Positions 8,375 to 17,175 of a stretch of DNA of 64,000 nt are shown here, piece after piece. The position numbers were made by a program, and so were the translations under genes. Below the pieces are notes generated by a model. That model made no database searches. It had not been told where the DNA came from and worked only from the letters and a program-made list of their open reading frames with translations. The DNA is taken from assembly GCA_965242895.1 (NCBI GenBank), contig OZ251507.1, forward strand, positions 2,046,001 to 2,110,000. Direction: 5' to 3'. Within the stretch, counting starts at the first letter, position 1, and the number at the start of each line of letters is the position of its first letter. The stretch is from CATQHL01 sp965242895 (GTDB taxonomy: Bacteria > Actinomycetota > Acidimicrobiia > Acidimicrobiales > CATQHL01).

Positions 8375-9616
8375 ATGGAAGTAGCCGCAAACTTCAAGCG
8401 CCGCTCCACTAGGCAAATAATGGTGGGTGACGTGGCGGTCGGCGGCGACGCCCCGATCTCCGTCCAGTCCATGACGACTACTAAGACGGCGGACGTCGAA
8501 GGCACCCTGGCGCAGATATACGCTCTAGCCGCCGCTGGAGCGGACATCGTTCGCTGCACGTGCAACGAGACGGCAGCCGCCGAAGGGCTTGCCGCTATTG
8601 TGCCTCGTTCGCCCGTGCCCATAGTCGCCGACATCCACAATCAATACCGGATGGCGCTGGCGGCGCTGGCGTCCGGAGTGCAGTGTCTGCGGCTGAACCC
8701 AGGCAACATCCGCCGCCCGGAGCACATCAAAGCGGTCGCCTCGGAGTGCCGAGACCGAGGCGTCCCCATCCGCATAGGCGTCAACGGCGGTTCCTTGGAC
8801 CCCGACATCTACGACTCCTACGGCGGGAAGGTCACGCCAGGCGCCATGGTGGATTCCGCTCTGCGTGAGCTCGACTACTTCACGGCCGTCGACTTCGACC
8901 TCGTGAAAATCTCGGTTAAGGCCTCCAGCGTCCCCCTTATGGTGGAGGCCTACCGCCGACTCTCAGAGGTGACCGATCACCCTCTGCATCTAGGAGTCAC
9001 CGAAGCCGGGCCTCCTCCAGTTGGAGTGGTCAAATCCACTGCAGGCATAGCCGCTCTCCTGACCGAAGGCATCGGAGACACGATTCGGTACTCGCTCACC
9101 GCCGACCCGGTGGAGGAGGTGCGCATGGGACGGGCTTTGCTGGAGTCCCTGGGGCTGCGCGAGCGCAAGACCGTGGACCTGATCGCCTGCCCGAGTTGCG
9201 GCCGGGCGGAGGTGGACGTCTTCGGCATCGCTCAGCAGGCCCTAGAGGCCTTCGGGGAAGAGGAACTCCCCCTGCAGGTGGCCGTGATGGGCTGCGTTGT
9301 GAACGGACCGGGCGAGGCCAGGGACGCCGACCTGGGCATCGCAGCAGGTCGAGGAAGGGGTCATCTCTTCGTCAAGGGGGTGAACGTGGCAGTGGTGCCC
9401 GAGGATGAAATGGTGGACTCCCTGGTGTCCTGGGCTAGGACGATCTGCGAGGAGGGAACGGAGGCGGCGCTTGCCAGGGCCGACACGGAACGTGCCGCTA
9501 GGGAGGCGGAGCGGGATCGATCTATGCTCCTGACCGCACAAGGCGCCGACGCCAACGACACCGGCACCAAGGTGAAACTGGTGAGGAATGCCGCTAGGGG
9601 TGAAGCCTCAGGTTAG
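8375..9616 (+). CDS. ispG: 4-hydroxy-3-methylbut-2-enyl diphosphate synthase (flavodoxin/ferredoxin), IspG
   Basis: Converts MEcPP to HMBPP with a [4Fe-4S] cluster, the penultimate MEP step. Cluster cysteines are visible as C272-P-S-C275 and G-C307-V-V-N-G-P-G-E-A, the spacing known for the family. The TIM-barrel start I-S-V-Q-S-M-T-T-T-K-T and the R-L-N-P-G-N-I-R segment are present. The start is uncertain: ATG 8375 gives a typical N-terminus, while the frame stays open to a TTG at 8288, where a G-rich stretch abuts the codon too closely to act as a good binding site. The last ~35 residues are a hydrophilic tail. Confidence 0.95.
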   Translation: MEVAANFKRRSTRQIMVGDVAVGGDAPISVQSMTTTKTADVEGTLAQIYALAAAGADIVRCTCNETAAAEGLAAIVPRSPVPIVADIHNQYRMALAALASGVQCLRLNPGNIRRPEHIKAVASECRDRGVPIRIGVNGGSLDPDIYDSYGGKVTPGAMVDSALRELDYFTAVDFDLVKISVKASSVPLMVEAYRRLSEVTDHPLHLGVTEAGPPPVGVVKSTAGIAALLTEGIGDTIRYSLTADPVEEVRMGRALLESLGLRERKTVDLIACPSCGRAEVDVFGIAQQALEAFGEEELPLQVAVMGCVVNGPGEARDADLGIAAGRGRGHLFVKGVNVAVVPEDEMVDSLVSWARTICEEGTEAALARADTERAAREAERDRSMLLTAQGADANDTGTKVKLVRNAARGEASG

Positions 9617-9651
9617 GGGTCGCCCCCGGCCTGCACTTGTAATATCCTAGT

Positions 9652-9657
9652 TATACT
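9652..9657 (+). promoter_or_regulatory. Possible -10 element upstream of rimP
   Basis: TATACT sits in a locally AT-richer stretch between ispG and rimP, preceded by TAG in an extended -10 position. No good -35 at 16-18 bases is seen. This is a weak candidate for a promoter driving the rimP-nusA-infB operon. Confidence 0.25.
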
Positions 9658-9692
9658 GATCCTACTGAGGGTCAGTCGGAGACTTCGGAGAC

Positions 9693-9719
9693 TGAGGCGT
9701 GGGCGGGTCCCACGCCTCA
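9693..9719 (+). terminator. Hairpin between ispG and rimP (terminator or leader stem)
   Basis: TGAGGCGTGGG (9693-9703) pairs perfectly with CCCACGCCTCA (9709-9719) around a five-base loop CGGGT. Only a short ATTTG follows, so it is a weak intrinsic terminator at best. It could end the upstream operon or form an attenuator in the rimP-nusA leader. Confidence 0.5.
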
Positions 9720-9813
9720 TTTGCTGTTGACGGTGTTGCCGGCTTCCTCAAAACGGAGTTGATCTTCGGCACCAGCGAAGCCCGAAGGTCGACGATCTGC
9801 GAAAGAGAAGGCG

Positions 9814-10344
9814 ATGTCGGTGAGGCACCCGGGAGAACTAAAAGTCGAAGAGACAGTCAAAGAGGCAGGGGCGCCATTGCTCGACGACCTAGGGCTGGAA
9901 CTATGGGACGTTCACTGGGGAGGCGGTCGTCTGCGTCTCACAGTCGATCGTAAGGGCGGAGTGGACAGCCAAGCGCTGGTCCTGGCAAGCAGGACGATTT
10001 CTGCCGAACTAGACGTGCTGGATCCGATACCGGGCAGATACACGCTGGAGGTCAGCAGCCCTGGCATCGAGCGCAAACTCCGCCGCCCCGAGCACTTCAA
10101 GAAGTCGGTCGGATTGGAGGTTTCGGTGAAGTTGGCCCCAGGTAGGGAGGGCGCCCGCCGCGTACGCGGCTGTTTGACGGAGGCAGCGGATTCGCAGATA
10201 ACCCTGACGCTTCCGGACGGAGAACGCCAGGTCATTCCGATGGATTCGGTGAAGGCCGCCAAGACAGTGTTCGACTGGGATGAAGCCGGGAAGCTTGCCG
10301 ATAAGCGAGCGTCGGGTTCGGCAAAAGGCAAAAAGGCAGGGTGA
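9814..10344 (+). CDS. rimP: Ribosome maturation factor RimP
   Basis: RimP assists 30S subunit maturation. The 176-residue product has the two-domain pattern: an N-terminal domain with L-G-L-E-L-W-D-V-H and, after it, the segment Y-T-L-E-V-S-S-P-G-I-E-R-K-L, a highly recognisable RimP motif around residue 90. The C-terminal SH3-like part contains the D-S-V-K-A-A-K element, followed by a short Lys-rich tail. It is directly followed by nusA with only four bases between, the standard rimP-nusA-ylxR-infB order. Confidence 0.95.
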   Translation: MSVRHPGELKVEETVKEAGAPLLDDLGLELWDVHWGGGRLRLTVDRKGGVDSQALVLASRTISAELDVLDPIPGRYTLEVSSPGIERKLRRPEHFKKSVGLEVSVKLAPGREGARRVRGCLTEAADSQITLTLPDGERQVIPMDSVKAAKTVFDWDEAGKLADKRASGSAKGKKAG

Positions 10345-10348
10345 GACA

Positions 10349-11779
10349 GTGAGACCGGAGATGCTGGAAGCCATGGAGGCGCTGGCTGCCGAGCGGGGCA
10401 TCTCAGTGGAGAAACTCTACGAAGCCCTGGCCGACGCCCTCGAGATGGCCTACAAGAGGATGCCCGGCTCGCATGAATACGCCTGGGTGGCGATCGATCC
10501 TGAAACCGCCGAGATACGCGTGCTCATGCAGGAACTGGACGAAGACGGAGAACCTTACGGTGATGAATACGACGTGACGCCTGAGGACTTCGGCCGCATA
10601 GCCGCCCAGACGGCTCGCCAGGTCATGACCCACCGCATTCGCGAAGCGGAGCGTGATCGCAAGTACGAGGAGTACACCGGGCGAGAGGGCCACATCGTGA
10701 CGGGAATCATTCAGCAGAGCGATTCCCGCTACACCTTGCTCGATTTAGGGAGGGTGGAAGCGCTCCTGCCTCAGTCCGAGCAGGTGCCCTTTGAGCGTCC
10801 CGACCCATCCAGCCGCCTCAAGGCCTTCATCGTGGAGGTGCGGCGTACGGCCAGAGGGCCGCAAATCGTCGTGAGCCGGACTCACCCTGGATTGGTGAAG
10901 TGCCTGTTCGAGCTAGAGGTGCCAGAGATCGCCGACGGAACGGTCGAGATCAAGGCGTGCGCTCGTGAACCGGGGCATCGCACCAAGATCGCCGTGGCCT
11001 CCAACGTGGAGAACGTGGATCCGGTCGGGGCGTGCGTAGGGGCTCGCGGCGCCCGGGTGCGCAACATAGTGAACGAACTTCGAGGCGAGAAGATTGACAT
11101 CGTCACATACACCGAAGACTTGGCCGACTTCATCATGAAAGCTCTGGCGCCGGCCGTTACAGAGGAAGTCCACCTGAACGAGACCGACCGCAGCGCCGAG
11201 GTGATCGTGCGGGATCATCAACTTTCCCTGGCCATCGGCAAGGAAGGCCAGAACGCTCGACTAGCGGCGCGTCTGACAGGCTGGCGCATCCAGATCAAGA
11301 GCAGGTCTCAGGTGGCTGCCGAAGCCGCCTACGGCGAGGTGGACTGGGCTGAAGGGGAGTGGACGCTCGACCCCGACACGGGCCAGCAGGTGTGGCAGCC
11401 CGCAGACGGCGGCGCCCCAATCTCTCTCGACGAGTACGAGAGTTCGGACGATTCGACGCTCGACTCCCAGAAAGCGGACTCCCAGAAAGCGGAAGCTAAG
11501 AAAGCGGAATCTCTAGAGGGTGAGACTGCGGAGGGTGAGACTGCGGAAGGTTCCGAGGGAGCCGCCTCAGAGAGAATCTCCGAAGGGGAACCTCTAGGAG
11601 AGGGAACTCCGGGGGGGGAACCCGAGCAGGGCGAGGACACCGAGGACACCGAGAACACCAAGAACAGCGAGGACGCCGCCCCCGAACCGGAGGCTCTTGC
11701 GAACGTCTCGCGGCCTCAGGGCGGTTCCCTAGACGCAGCAGACACAACCCGCGACGCGATCGAGGAGCAGGTGTCATAG
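10349..11779 (+). CDS. nusA: Transcription termination/antitermination factor NusA
   Basis: NusA binds RNA polymerase and modulates pausing, termination and antitermination. GTG 10349 is taken as start: it lies just after rimP with an AGGGTGA-type binding site, and the upstream part of the frame overlaps rimP. The N-terminal polymerase-binding domain is followed by an S1 domain (G-H-I-V-T-G-I-I-Q-Q-S-D-S-R-Y near residue 115) and KH domains with G-A-C-V-G-A-R-G-A-R-V-R and A-I-G-K-E-G-Q-N-A-R-L-A. About 95 C-terminal residues are acidic low-complexity sequence with short repeats (D-S-Q-K-A and E-G-E-T-A). Confidence 0.96.
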   Translation: MRPEMLEAMEALAAERGISVEKLYEALADALEMAYKRMPGSHEYAWVAIDPETAEIRVLMQELDEDGEPYGDEYDVTPEDFGRIAAQTARQVMTHRIREAERDRKYEEYTGREGHIVTGIIQQSDSRYTLLDLGRVEALLPQSEQVPFERPDPSSRLKAFIVEVRRTARGPQIVVSRTHPGLVKCLFELEVPEIADGTVEIKACAREPGHRTKIAVASNVENVDPVGACVGARGARVRNIVNELRGEKIDIVTYTEDLADFIMKALAPAVTEEVHLNETDRSAEVIVRDHQLSLAIGKEGQNARLAARLTGWRIQIKSRSQVAAEAAYGEVDWAEGEWTLDPDTGQQVWQPADGGAPISLDEYESSDDSTLDSQKADSQKAEAKKAESLEGETAEGETAEGSEGAASERISEGEPLGEGTPGGEPEQGEDTEDTENTKNSEDAAPEPEALANVSRPQGGSLDAADTTRDAIEEQVS

Positions 11780-11826
11780 GTCAGCTTCACTCAGGGTCTC
11801 ACCGCACATGCATCGGTTGTCGATGC

Positions 11827-12063
11827 GTGCACAGCACCGATGAACTGCTGAGAGTGGCGTTTGTCGGCGACGTACTTCATCTAGGTCGGACGTTGCCTGG
11901 CAGGGGGGCGTGGGTGTGCATCGCTTCGGAAGAATGCCAGCGGAAGGCTTGCGAACTGCCCAGGCTCAGTCGCGCTTTCCGGCGCAGCATTCCTGCCGAG
12001 GCCGTGGAGGAGTTACGGAGCGATTTTCGCCAACTGACGCATTCGCCGCTTTCCGCAGCGTGA
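11827..12063 (+). CDS. ylxR: YlxR-family RNA-binding protein (start unclear)
   Basis: YlxR (DUF448) proteins lie between nusA and infB in many Gram-positive bacteria and bind RNA or nucleoid components. The frame contains G-R-T-L-P-G-R-G-A-W-V-C and L-S-R-A-F-R-R, both typical. The only canonical start codon is GTG 11827, but the conserved N-terminal element R-T-C-I-G-C-R lies just upstream in the same frame (11803-11823). No ATG, GTG or TTG is available upstream as far as I traced (about 11700). ATA 11776 has GAGGAG (11762-11767) eight bases before it and could be a rare start; a -1 slip from nusA or a sequence error are alternatives. The true gene therefore probably begins before 11827. Confidence 0.8.
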   Translation: MHSTDELLRVAFVGDVLHLGRTLPGRGAWVCIASEECQRKACELPRLSRAFRRSIPAEAVEELRSDFRQLTHSPLSAA

Positions 12064-12088
12064 TCTGCAGTTCGTCGAGGTAGCCGCT

Positions 12089-15000
12089 GTGGCCAAGAAG
12101 ATCAGGGTTTATGAGTTAGCCCGAGAACTGGGCATCAGCACCGCTGAGTGTCTCAAGCTGTGCAAGTCGATGGGAATCAGGGTCACGGCTTCGTCCTCCA
12201 GCATGGAGGAGCCGCATGCGTACCGTGTAAAGCTCAAAGCGGAGAAGGAAAATCTGCTCCCGGCGGCCTCCGAAGAGCCGCCTGAGCCTGAGCCTGCGCC
12301 ACCCCAGCCTGAAAAGCCGCCTCTTGCGAAGTCGGGCCCCGAGCAGCCCGAGAAACTCCAGCCGACCCAGAAGCCCCAGCCTGCGAAGCCCGTTCCTTCC
12401 AAGGAGGATCTGGCGGAGGAGGCGGCCGACGCCGACGTTTCCGAAGCAGGCCCGTCTCCGAAAGAGCCCGTAGAGGCTCAAGCAACCCCGCCGCAGGATC
12501 GTCCAATCACTCAGAAAACCGCAGAGGATCTGGCGGAATCGGCGGATCCCTCTACAAAGGATTCGCCTGCTCCCTCCGGAGCGTCTCCTTCCGCCTCGAA
12601 AGAGCCCACGTCGAGCGCGGCCTCTCCGACTTCCGTATCCGCTCCGAAGCCCTCCGAGAAGCCCGCCTCCCAGCGTGCCCCCCGTGCTCAGCGTGCCCCC
12701 CGTGCCTCCAGAGACGCACCGCCGCCTCCCCCTAAGCCTCCGACCCCCACCAAGGAAGCGCCGCCCCCGCCCCCCAGGGAGATGCCGCCGCCGGGCGCTC
12801 GACGGGTTGTCACCTCCAGCGGGAGCGCTCCGCCCCGACCAGCACGTTCCGCCAGACCCTTAGCTGCCAAAGCTCCCGCCCCGGAAGAAGGCACGGCTGC
12901 GTCGTCCGGTCCGGCTGTTTCCCCACCCCTCCGTGATCTGCCTCATAGTCCGACGTCTCCGGCCATCCCTCCCGTTTCGAGGTCTACCCCCCCTCTCAGA
13001 TCTGCTTCAGGCAAACCCATCCCGCCACCTCCGCCGTTGAGGAGGTCTCCCGCTCGTTCGCGCAGGCATCAGGGCGCTGGCGCTGGGTCGGGGCCGCCTC
13101 CGCAGCGTGAAGCGCCAGGAATCAGGCAAGGACCCGTTTCCCGCCCCGACGGAGGCAAATCCTCGTTGCGTCCGTCTGGGCCGCCCGCCCCGGGCAGAGG
13201 GCACGCACGCGCTCCTGGCCGAGGTGCCCCTGTCAGACCCCAGAGGCGAAAGAGGAGTAGGCGGCGCCGCCGTTCCGTCGAAGAGCTTCGCCCGGTGGAC
13301 GTCCCCGTCTACACCCCCGAGGACGCGCCAGTGCCCAAGGGTGAAGTCGTGGTCGAGCGGCTTTGCACGGCGCAAGATATCGCTTTCAAGTTGAACCGCA
13401 CCGTGGCTGACGTAGTCCGTTTCATGCTGCAGAACGGCGAGATGGTGACGGCTTCTCAGTCTTTGTCGGATGAGATGATCGAACTCTTCGCCGATGAACT
13501 AGGGGTGCAGATCAGGATGGTCGACCCCGGCCAGGAGCAGGAAGCCGAACTTCAGTCCATGCTTGCGGTGGATCGGAGCGGCAACGGCGAGCCCGAGCCG
13601 CGCCCTCCGGTGGTGACGATGATGGGGCATGTCGACCACGGCAAGACGAAACTGCTGGATCGAATCCGAAACTCCAACGTGGTCGAGGGTGAAGCAGGCG
13701 GCATAACCCAGCACATAGGCGCCTATCAGGTGCACAGGAACGGTAAAACCATCACGTTCATCGATACGCCCGGTCACGAAGCGTTCACGGCCATGCGCGC
13801 TCGCGGCGCAGACGTCACCGACATCGTCGTGTTGGTGGTGGCTGTCGACGACGGGGTAATGCCGCAGACGGTGGAAGCCATCGCCCATGCCCGCGCTGCC
13901 GAAGTCCCCATCGTGGTGGCTCTGAACAAGATCGACAGACCCAACGGGGACCCCGAGCGGGTGATGCAGCAACTCGCCGAGCAAAATCTCGTGCCAGAGG
14001 TCTGGGGCGGAGACACCATATGTGTGCAGGTCTCCGCTTTGGAGAATGTCGGCATGGACGATCTGCTGGAGAACATTCTGCTAGTCGCGGAACTGGCAGA
14101 GTTGAGTGCCCACCTAGATGGCTTAGCCGAGGGGGTGGTCTTGGAATCTCACCTGGACGTCGGGCGCGGGCCGGTTTCGACGCTCCTGGTGCAGGAGGGG
14201 ATGCTGAAAGTGGGCGACCCGATCGTCGCCGGTTCGTCCTGGGGTCGCGGCCGCGCCTTGGTAAACGACCTTGGCAAGTCGGTCAAGACGGCCGCCCCGG
14301 GCGCTCCCGTGCAAGTGCTGGGGCTTTCCGATGTGGCGGAGGCAGGCACGTCGTTCACGGTCGCATCCAGCGACAAGGTGGCCTCCAAAGTGGCGGAAGC
14401 CCGCGGCTACTGGCAGCGCTTAGCGAGCTTGGGCAAGGACGTGGCCACCCATTCGAGCGGCGGACGTCTAGAGGACATCTTCGAGGAAATCTCCGCAGGC
14501 GCAGAGGCCACCCTCAAGCTCATCCTCAAGGCCGACACGAACGGTTCACTGGAGGCAATCCGCGACGGCCTTCAGAAGATCGAGCGCGACGACGTGAAGA
14601 TGCAGTTTGTTCACAGCGGAGTGGGAGCTATCTCCGAGAACGACATCGCACTGGCCAAGACCACCGGCTCAACGATCATCGGGTTCAACATCCGACCAGA
14701 CCGACCCGCCCGCATTCTCGCGGAAAACGAACAAGTAGAAATTCGCGTCTACGAAGTCATCTATCAGATCATCGAGGATGTTAAGGATGCGCTCCTAGGG
14801 CTGCTGAAGCCGACGATCGAAGAGGAGGTAACCGGCGAGGCCGAGGTGAGGGAAATCTTCCGCATAAGAGGTGTGGGAGCGGTGGCCGGATGCTACGTGC
14901 GCGAGGGAGTCATACGACGGGGCGCCAAAGTGCGTTTTCTGCGCGAAGGCAGCGTGATCTGGAATGGTGAGATCGGTTCCCTGAAGCGTTTCAAGGAGGA

Positions 15001-15115
15001 CGTGTCCGAGGTGCGTTCGGGTTTCGAGTGCGGGATCGGTCTCTCCGGTTTCAGCGACCTCAAGAACGGAGACGTCATCGAGACCTACACTGAGCGCGAG
15101 ACCCGGCCTGCCTGA
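12089..15115 (+). CDS. infB: Translation initiation factor IF-2
   Basis: IF-2 is the GTPase that places fMet-tRNA on the 30S subunit. GTG 12089 has a GAGGT site upstream and gives the standard N-terminus R-V-Y-E-L-A-R-E-L-G. The 1008-residue protein has an IF2_N module at 1-50, then a long Pro/Ala/Ser/Lys-rich linker to about residue 400 that ends in a basic G-R-G-A/R-R-R-R-R patch. A second IF2_N module (~425-475) follows, then the GTPase domain with G513-H-V-D-H-G-K-T, D-T-P-G-H-E and N-K-I-D, and the C-terminal domains. The long linker is typical of high-GC actinobacteria. Confidence 0.97.
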   Translation: MAKKIRVYELARELGISTAECLKLCKSMGIRVTASSSSMEEPHAYRVKLKAEKENLLPAASEEPPEPEPAPPQPEKPPLAKSGPEQPEKLQPTQKPQPAKPVPSKEDLAEEAADADVSEAGPSPKEPVEAQATPPQDRPITQKTAEDLAESADPSTKDSPAPSGASPSASKEPTSSAASPTSVSAPKPSEKPASQRAPRAQRAPRASRDAPPPPPKPPTPTKEAPPPPPREMPPPGARRVVTSSGSAPPRPARSARPLAAKAPAPEEGTAASSGPAVSPPLRDLPHSPTSPAIPPVSRSTPPLRSASGKPIPPPPPLRRSPARSRRHQGAGAGSGPPPQREAPGIRQGPVSRPDGGKSSLRPSGPPAPGRGHARAPGRGAPVRPQRRKRSRRRRRSVEELRPVDVPVYTPEDAPVPKGEVVVERLCTAQDIAFKLNRTVADVVRFMLQNGEMVTASQSLSDEMIELFADELGVQIRMVDPGQEQEAELQSMLAVDRSGNGEPEPRPPVVTMMGHVDHGKTKLLDRIRNSNVVEGEAGGITQHIGAYQVHRNGKTITFIDTPGHEAFTAMRARGADVTDIVVLVVAVDDGVMPQTVEAIAHARAAEVPIVVALNKIDRPNGDPERVMQQLAEQNLVPEVWGGDTICVQVSALENVGMDDLLENILLVAELAELSAHLDGLAEGVVLESHLDVGRGPVSTLLVQEGMLKVGDPIVAGSSWGRGRALVNDLGKSVKTAAPGAPVQVLGLSDVAEAGTSFTVASSDKVASKVAEARGYWQRLASLGKDVATHSSGGRLEDIFEEISAGAEATLKLILKADTNGSLEAIRDGLQKIERDDVKMQFVHSGVGAISENDIALAKTTGSTIIGFNIRPDRPARILAENEQVEIRVYEVIYQIIEDVKDALLGLLKPTIEEEVTGEAEVREIFRIRGVGAVAGCYVREGVIRRGAKVRFLREGSVIWNGEIGSLKRFKEDVSEVRSGFECGIGLSGFSDLKNGDVIETYTERETRPA

Positions 15116-15131
15116 AATCTGAACAAAGAGC

Positions 15132-16469
15132 ATGGCTCGCTACGAGAGGGGTTACGCAAGGGGCGAGCGGCTTGCCGAGTTGCTCCGCCGAATCCTGGCC
15201 GACGAACTGATTCGAATAGGCGACGAGACACTCGAGTTGGTGGCGATCACGGGCGTCAAGACCGACCGCGACCTCAACTTCGCAACCGTCTACTTTTCGA
15301 CTCTGAACCTAGACCCTGGCGAAGAGTCCGAGATTGCCGAAACTCTGGCCGCCTACAGGCGCCGCTTCGGGGAAGCCATCGGATCGGAAAGCCGTCTGCG
15401 CCGTGTGCCGAAACTGAGTTTCCTGCCCGATCCGGCCATGCACTCGGGCGCAAGGGTTGAGGCAGTCCTGCGCGGCATGGGCGAGGGCGGCATCCCCCGG
15501 CCGCTCGACGGGGGCGATCCGGCGACCCATCCGCAGCAGGGGCCTGATCAAGTCGAAGCTGTGGAGGCTCCCCCTGCGGCTGGGGAGATCGTGCGCGAAG
15601 TGCCGAAGGACGGCTTTGCCGTGGTCGACAAAGAGGCGGGCTGCACTTCCCACGACGTGGTGGTAGAGGCGCGGCAGTTGCTCGGGACGCGTCGGGTGGG
15701 GCATTCCGGGACATTAGATCCCGACGCCACCGGCGTGCTCGTTCTTGGTTTCGGCAGAGCCACGCGCCTGCTGAGATTCCTCACCGACCTGGGCAAAGAG
15801 TACGAAGCCTCGGTGGTCTTCGGCGTGCAGACCACCACAGGGGACGCTTCCGGGGAAATCTGCGGGCAATGGGACATGAGCGCTCTGGGGCGGGAGGAGG
15901 CTTCCGAGTCTGCCGGAAAATTCATAGGGCAGATTTCGCAGGTGCCGCCGATGGTCTCAGCCCTGAAGGTGGATGGCAAGCGTCTTCATGAGTTGGCGAG
16001 GGAGGGACGGACGGTGGAGCGTAAAGCGCGAACGGTCAGCGTGAGCAGGTTTGAGGTGCTGGATTTCGAGCCAGGGGAGCGCCCTCGGGCTCGGATACAG
16101 GTCGCCTGCAGTTCCGGTACCTACATTCGCACTCTGGCGGAAGACTGGGGCAAGTCGTTGGGCGGTGGTGCTCATCTTCTCTCGCTTCGCCGAACCGCTG
16201 TCGGGTCTTTCTCCATCGCCGAGGGGCGCCCGCTGGACTCTCTGGAACTATTGCCGCCCGCAGAGGGTTTGAGGGACTATCCGGCGATTCGCGTCGACGA
16301 AGAGACGGCGCGCAAAGTGAGTCATGGTCGCCACCTTCCTGCGGAGTTGGCTCCCGTCCGGTCGAAAGGCCCTTTAGCCGTCCTGAGTTCCGACGGAGAA
16401 CTGCTGGCTGTCTACGAACTCATCGAAGGTCGGCTGAAGCCATCGGTTGTCCTGGCAGCCTCGAACTAA
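15132..16469 (+). CDS. Fused ribosome-binding factor A / tRNA pseudouridine-55 synthase B
   Basis: One continuous 445-residue frame encodes two proteins that are usually separate neighbours. Residues 1-115 match RbfA, a cold-shock 30S maturation factor (R-G-E-R-L-A-E-L-L-R-R-I-L start, K-T-D-R-D-L-N-F-A-T-V-Y, then R-V-P-K-L-S-F-L-P-D). A linker of about 40 residues, rich in Gly, Pro and Asp, follows. From about 155 it is TruB, which makes pseudouridine 55 in the tRNA T-loop, with G-H-S-G-T-L-D196-P-D-A-T-G supplying the catalytic aspartate and the K-E-Y and S-G-T-Y-I-R-T-L-A segments. No internal stop or obvious TruB start with a binding site is seen. It lies between infB and rpsO as expected. 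Confidence 0.93.
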   Translation: MARYERGYARGERLAELLRRILADELIRIGDETLELVAITGVKTDRDLNFATVYFSTLNLDPGEESEIAETLAAYRRRFGEAIGSESRLRRVPKLSFLPDPAMHSGARVEAVLRGMGEGGIPRPLDGGDPATHPQQGPDQVEAVEAPPAAGEIVREVPKDGFAVVDKEAGCTSHDVVVEARQLLGTRRVGHSGTLDPDATGVLVLGFGRATRLLRFLTDLGKEYEASVVFGVQTTTGDASGEICGQWDMSALGREEASESAGKFIGQISQVPPMVSALKVDGKRLHELAREGRTVERKARTVSVSRFEVLDFEPGERPRARIQVACSSGTYIRTLAEDWGKSLGGGAHLLSLRRTAVGSFSIAEGRPLDSLELLPPAEGLRDYPAIRVDEETARKVSHGRHLPAELAPVRSKGPLAVLSSDGELLAVYELIEGRLKPSVVLAASN

Positions 16470-16728
16470 TTCACTCGGCAGCCTCGGTTGGCCGCAGTAA
16501 GTGTGGTGAACAAGTCTCGAGCCTGTACAGTTAGTGGAGACTAGGAAAGAACGGAGAATCAACCAAAAGGTAGAAAGGCCGACAAATTCGGTCGTTCAAG
16601 GAGTCAGGGCAGAAGGAATGGTCCGTAGAGAATCTGTCCGAGGTAATTTCTGGCGTCAGACGCAGGCGGAACAACAAGACCGCTGGGGATGATTTCAGTG
16701 CTCGAGGGACCGGTCAGGAAGCAAAACG
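16470..16728 (+). other. truB-rpsO intergenic region
   Basis: These 259 bases hold no supported gene; a 24-codon frame from ATG 16618 is too short and lacks a spaced binding site. AGGAAG (16716-16721) is the ribosome binding site for rpsO. A promoter is likely here because rpsO-pnp is often a separate unit, but no convincing -35/-10 pair is visible. Confidence 0.35.
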
Positions 16729-16995
16729 GTGGAGCATCTACCCCCCAAAGCAGGCACAATCGCTAAGTACAGACGGCACGACGACGACGTCGGGTCGACA
16801 GAAGTGCAGGTTGCTCTGCTTACAGACAGGATCGCCCATCTCACTGAGCACCTAAAGCTGCACAAAAAAGACCATCACAGTCGACGCGGCTTGCTGATGC
16901 TAGTGGGTAAACGCCGTCGGCTTCTTGACTACCTCCGTGACAACGACATCGAGCGCTATCGCGCGCTGGTTTCCGATCTAGGTCTACGTCGCTGA
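16729..16995 (+). CDS. rpsO: 30S ribosomal protein S15
   Basis: S15 binds 16S rRNA in the platform and often autoregulates its own mRNA. The 88-residue product shows the family pattern D-V-G-S-T-E-V-Q-V-A-L-L-T-D-R-I, then H-K-K-D-H-H-S-R-R-G-L-L-M-L-V-G-K-R-R-R-L-L-D-Y-L. The start is GTG 16729 with AGGAAG seven bases upstream. It precedes pnp, the conserved pairing. Confidence 0.96.
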   Translation: MEHLPPKAGTIAKYRRHDDDVGSTEVQVALLTDRIAHLTEHLKLHKKDHHSRRGLLMLVGKRRRLLDYLRDNDIERYRALVSDLGLRR

Positions 16996-17113
16996 CATCT
17001 GAAGACGACTTCGCGTATGCGCCGCTAGGCGGTGCAGTTCGGGAACTTTCCGGGCGAGAAAGACGGCGCATCGGCGCTCTCATCCTCAATACGGGATTCC
17101 TCCCGCGGGCGCC

Positions 17114-17132
17114 GCGGGCGGGATACGCCCGC
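17114..17132 (+). promoter_or_regulatory. GC-rich hairpin in the rpsO-pnp spacer
   Basis: GCGGGCG (17114-17120) can pair with CGCCCGC (17126-17132) around GGATA. In enterobacteria this spacer carries an RNase III site that controls pnp, and a similar role is possible here by analogy only. No U-tract follows, so a simple terminator is unlikely. Confidence 0.35.
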
Positions 17133-17175
17133 CCTGCTGATCGCGACGCCGTCAATAATTGAGAAAGGGCATGAC

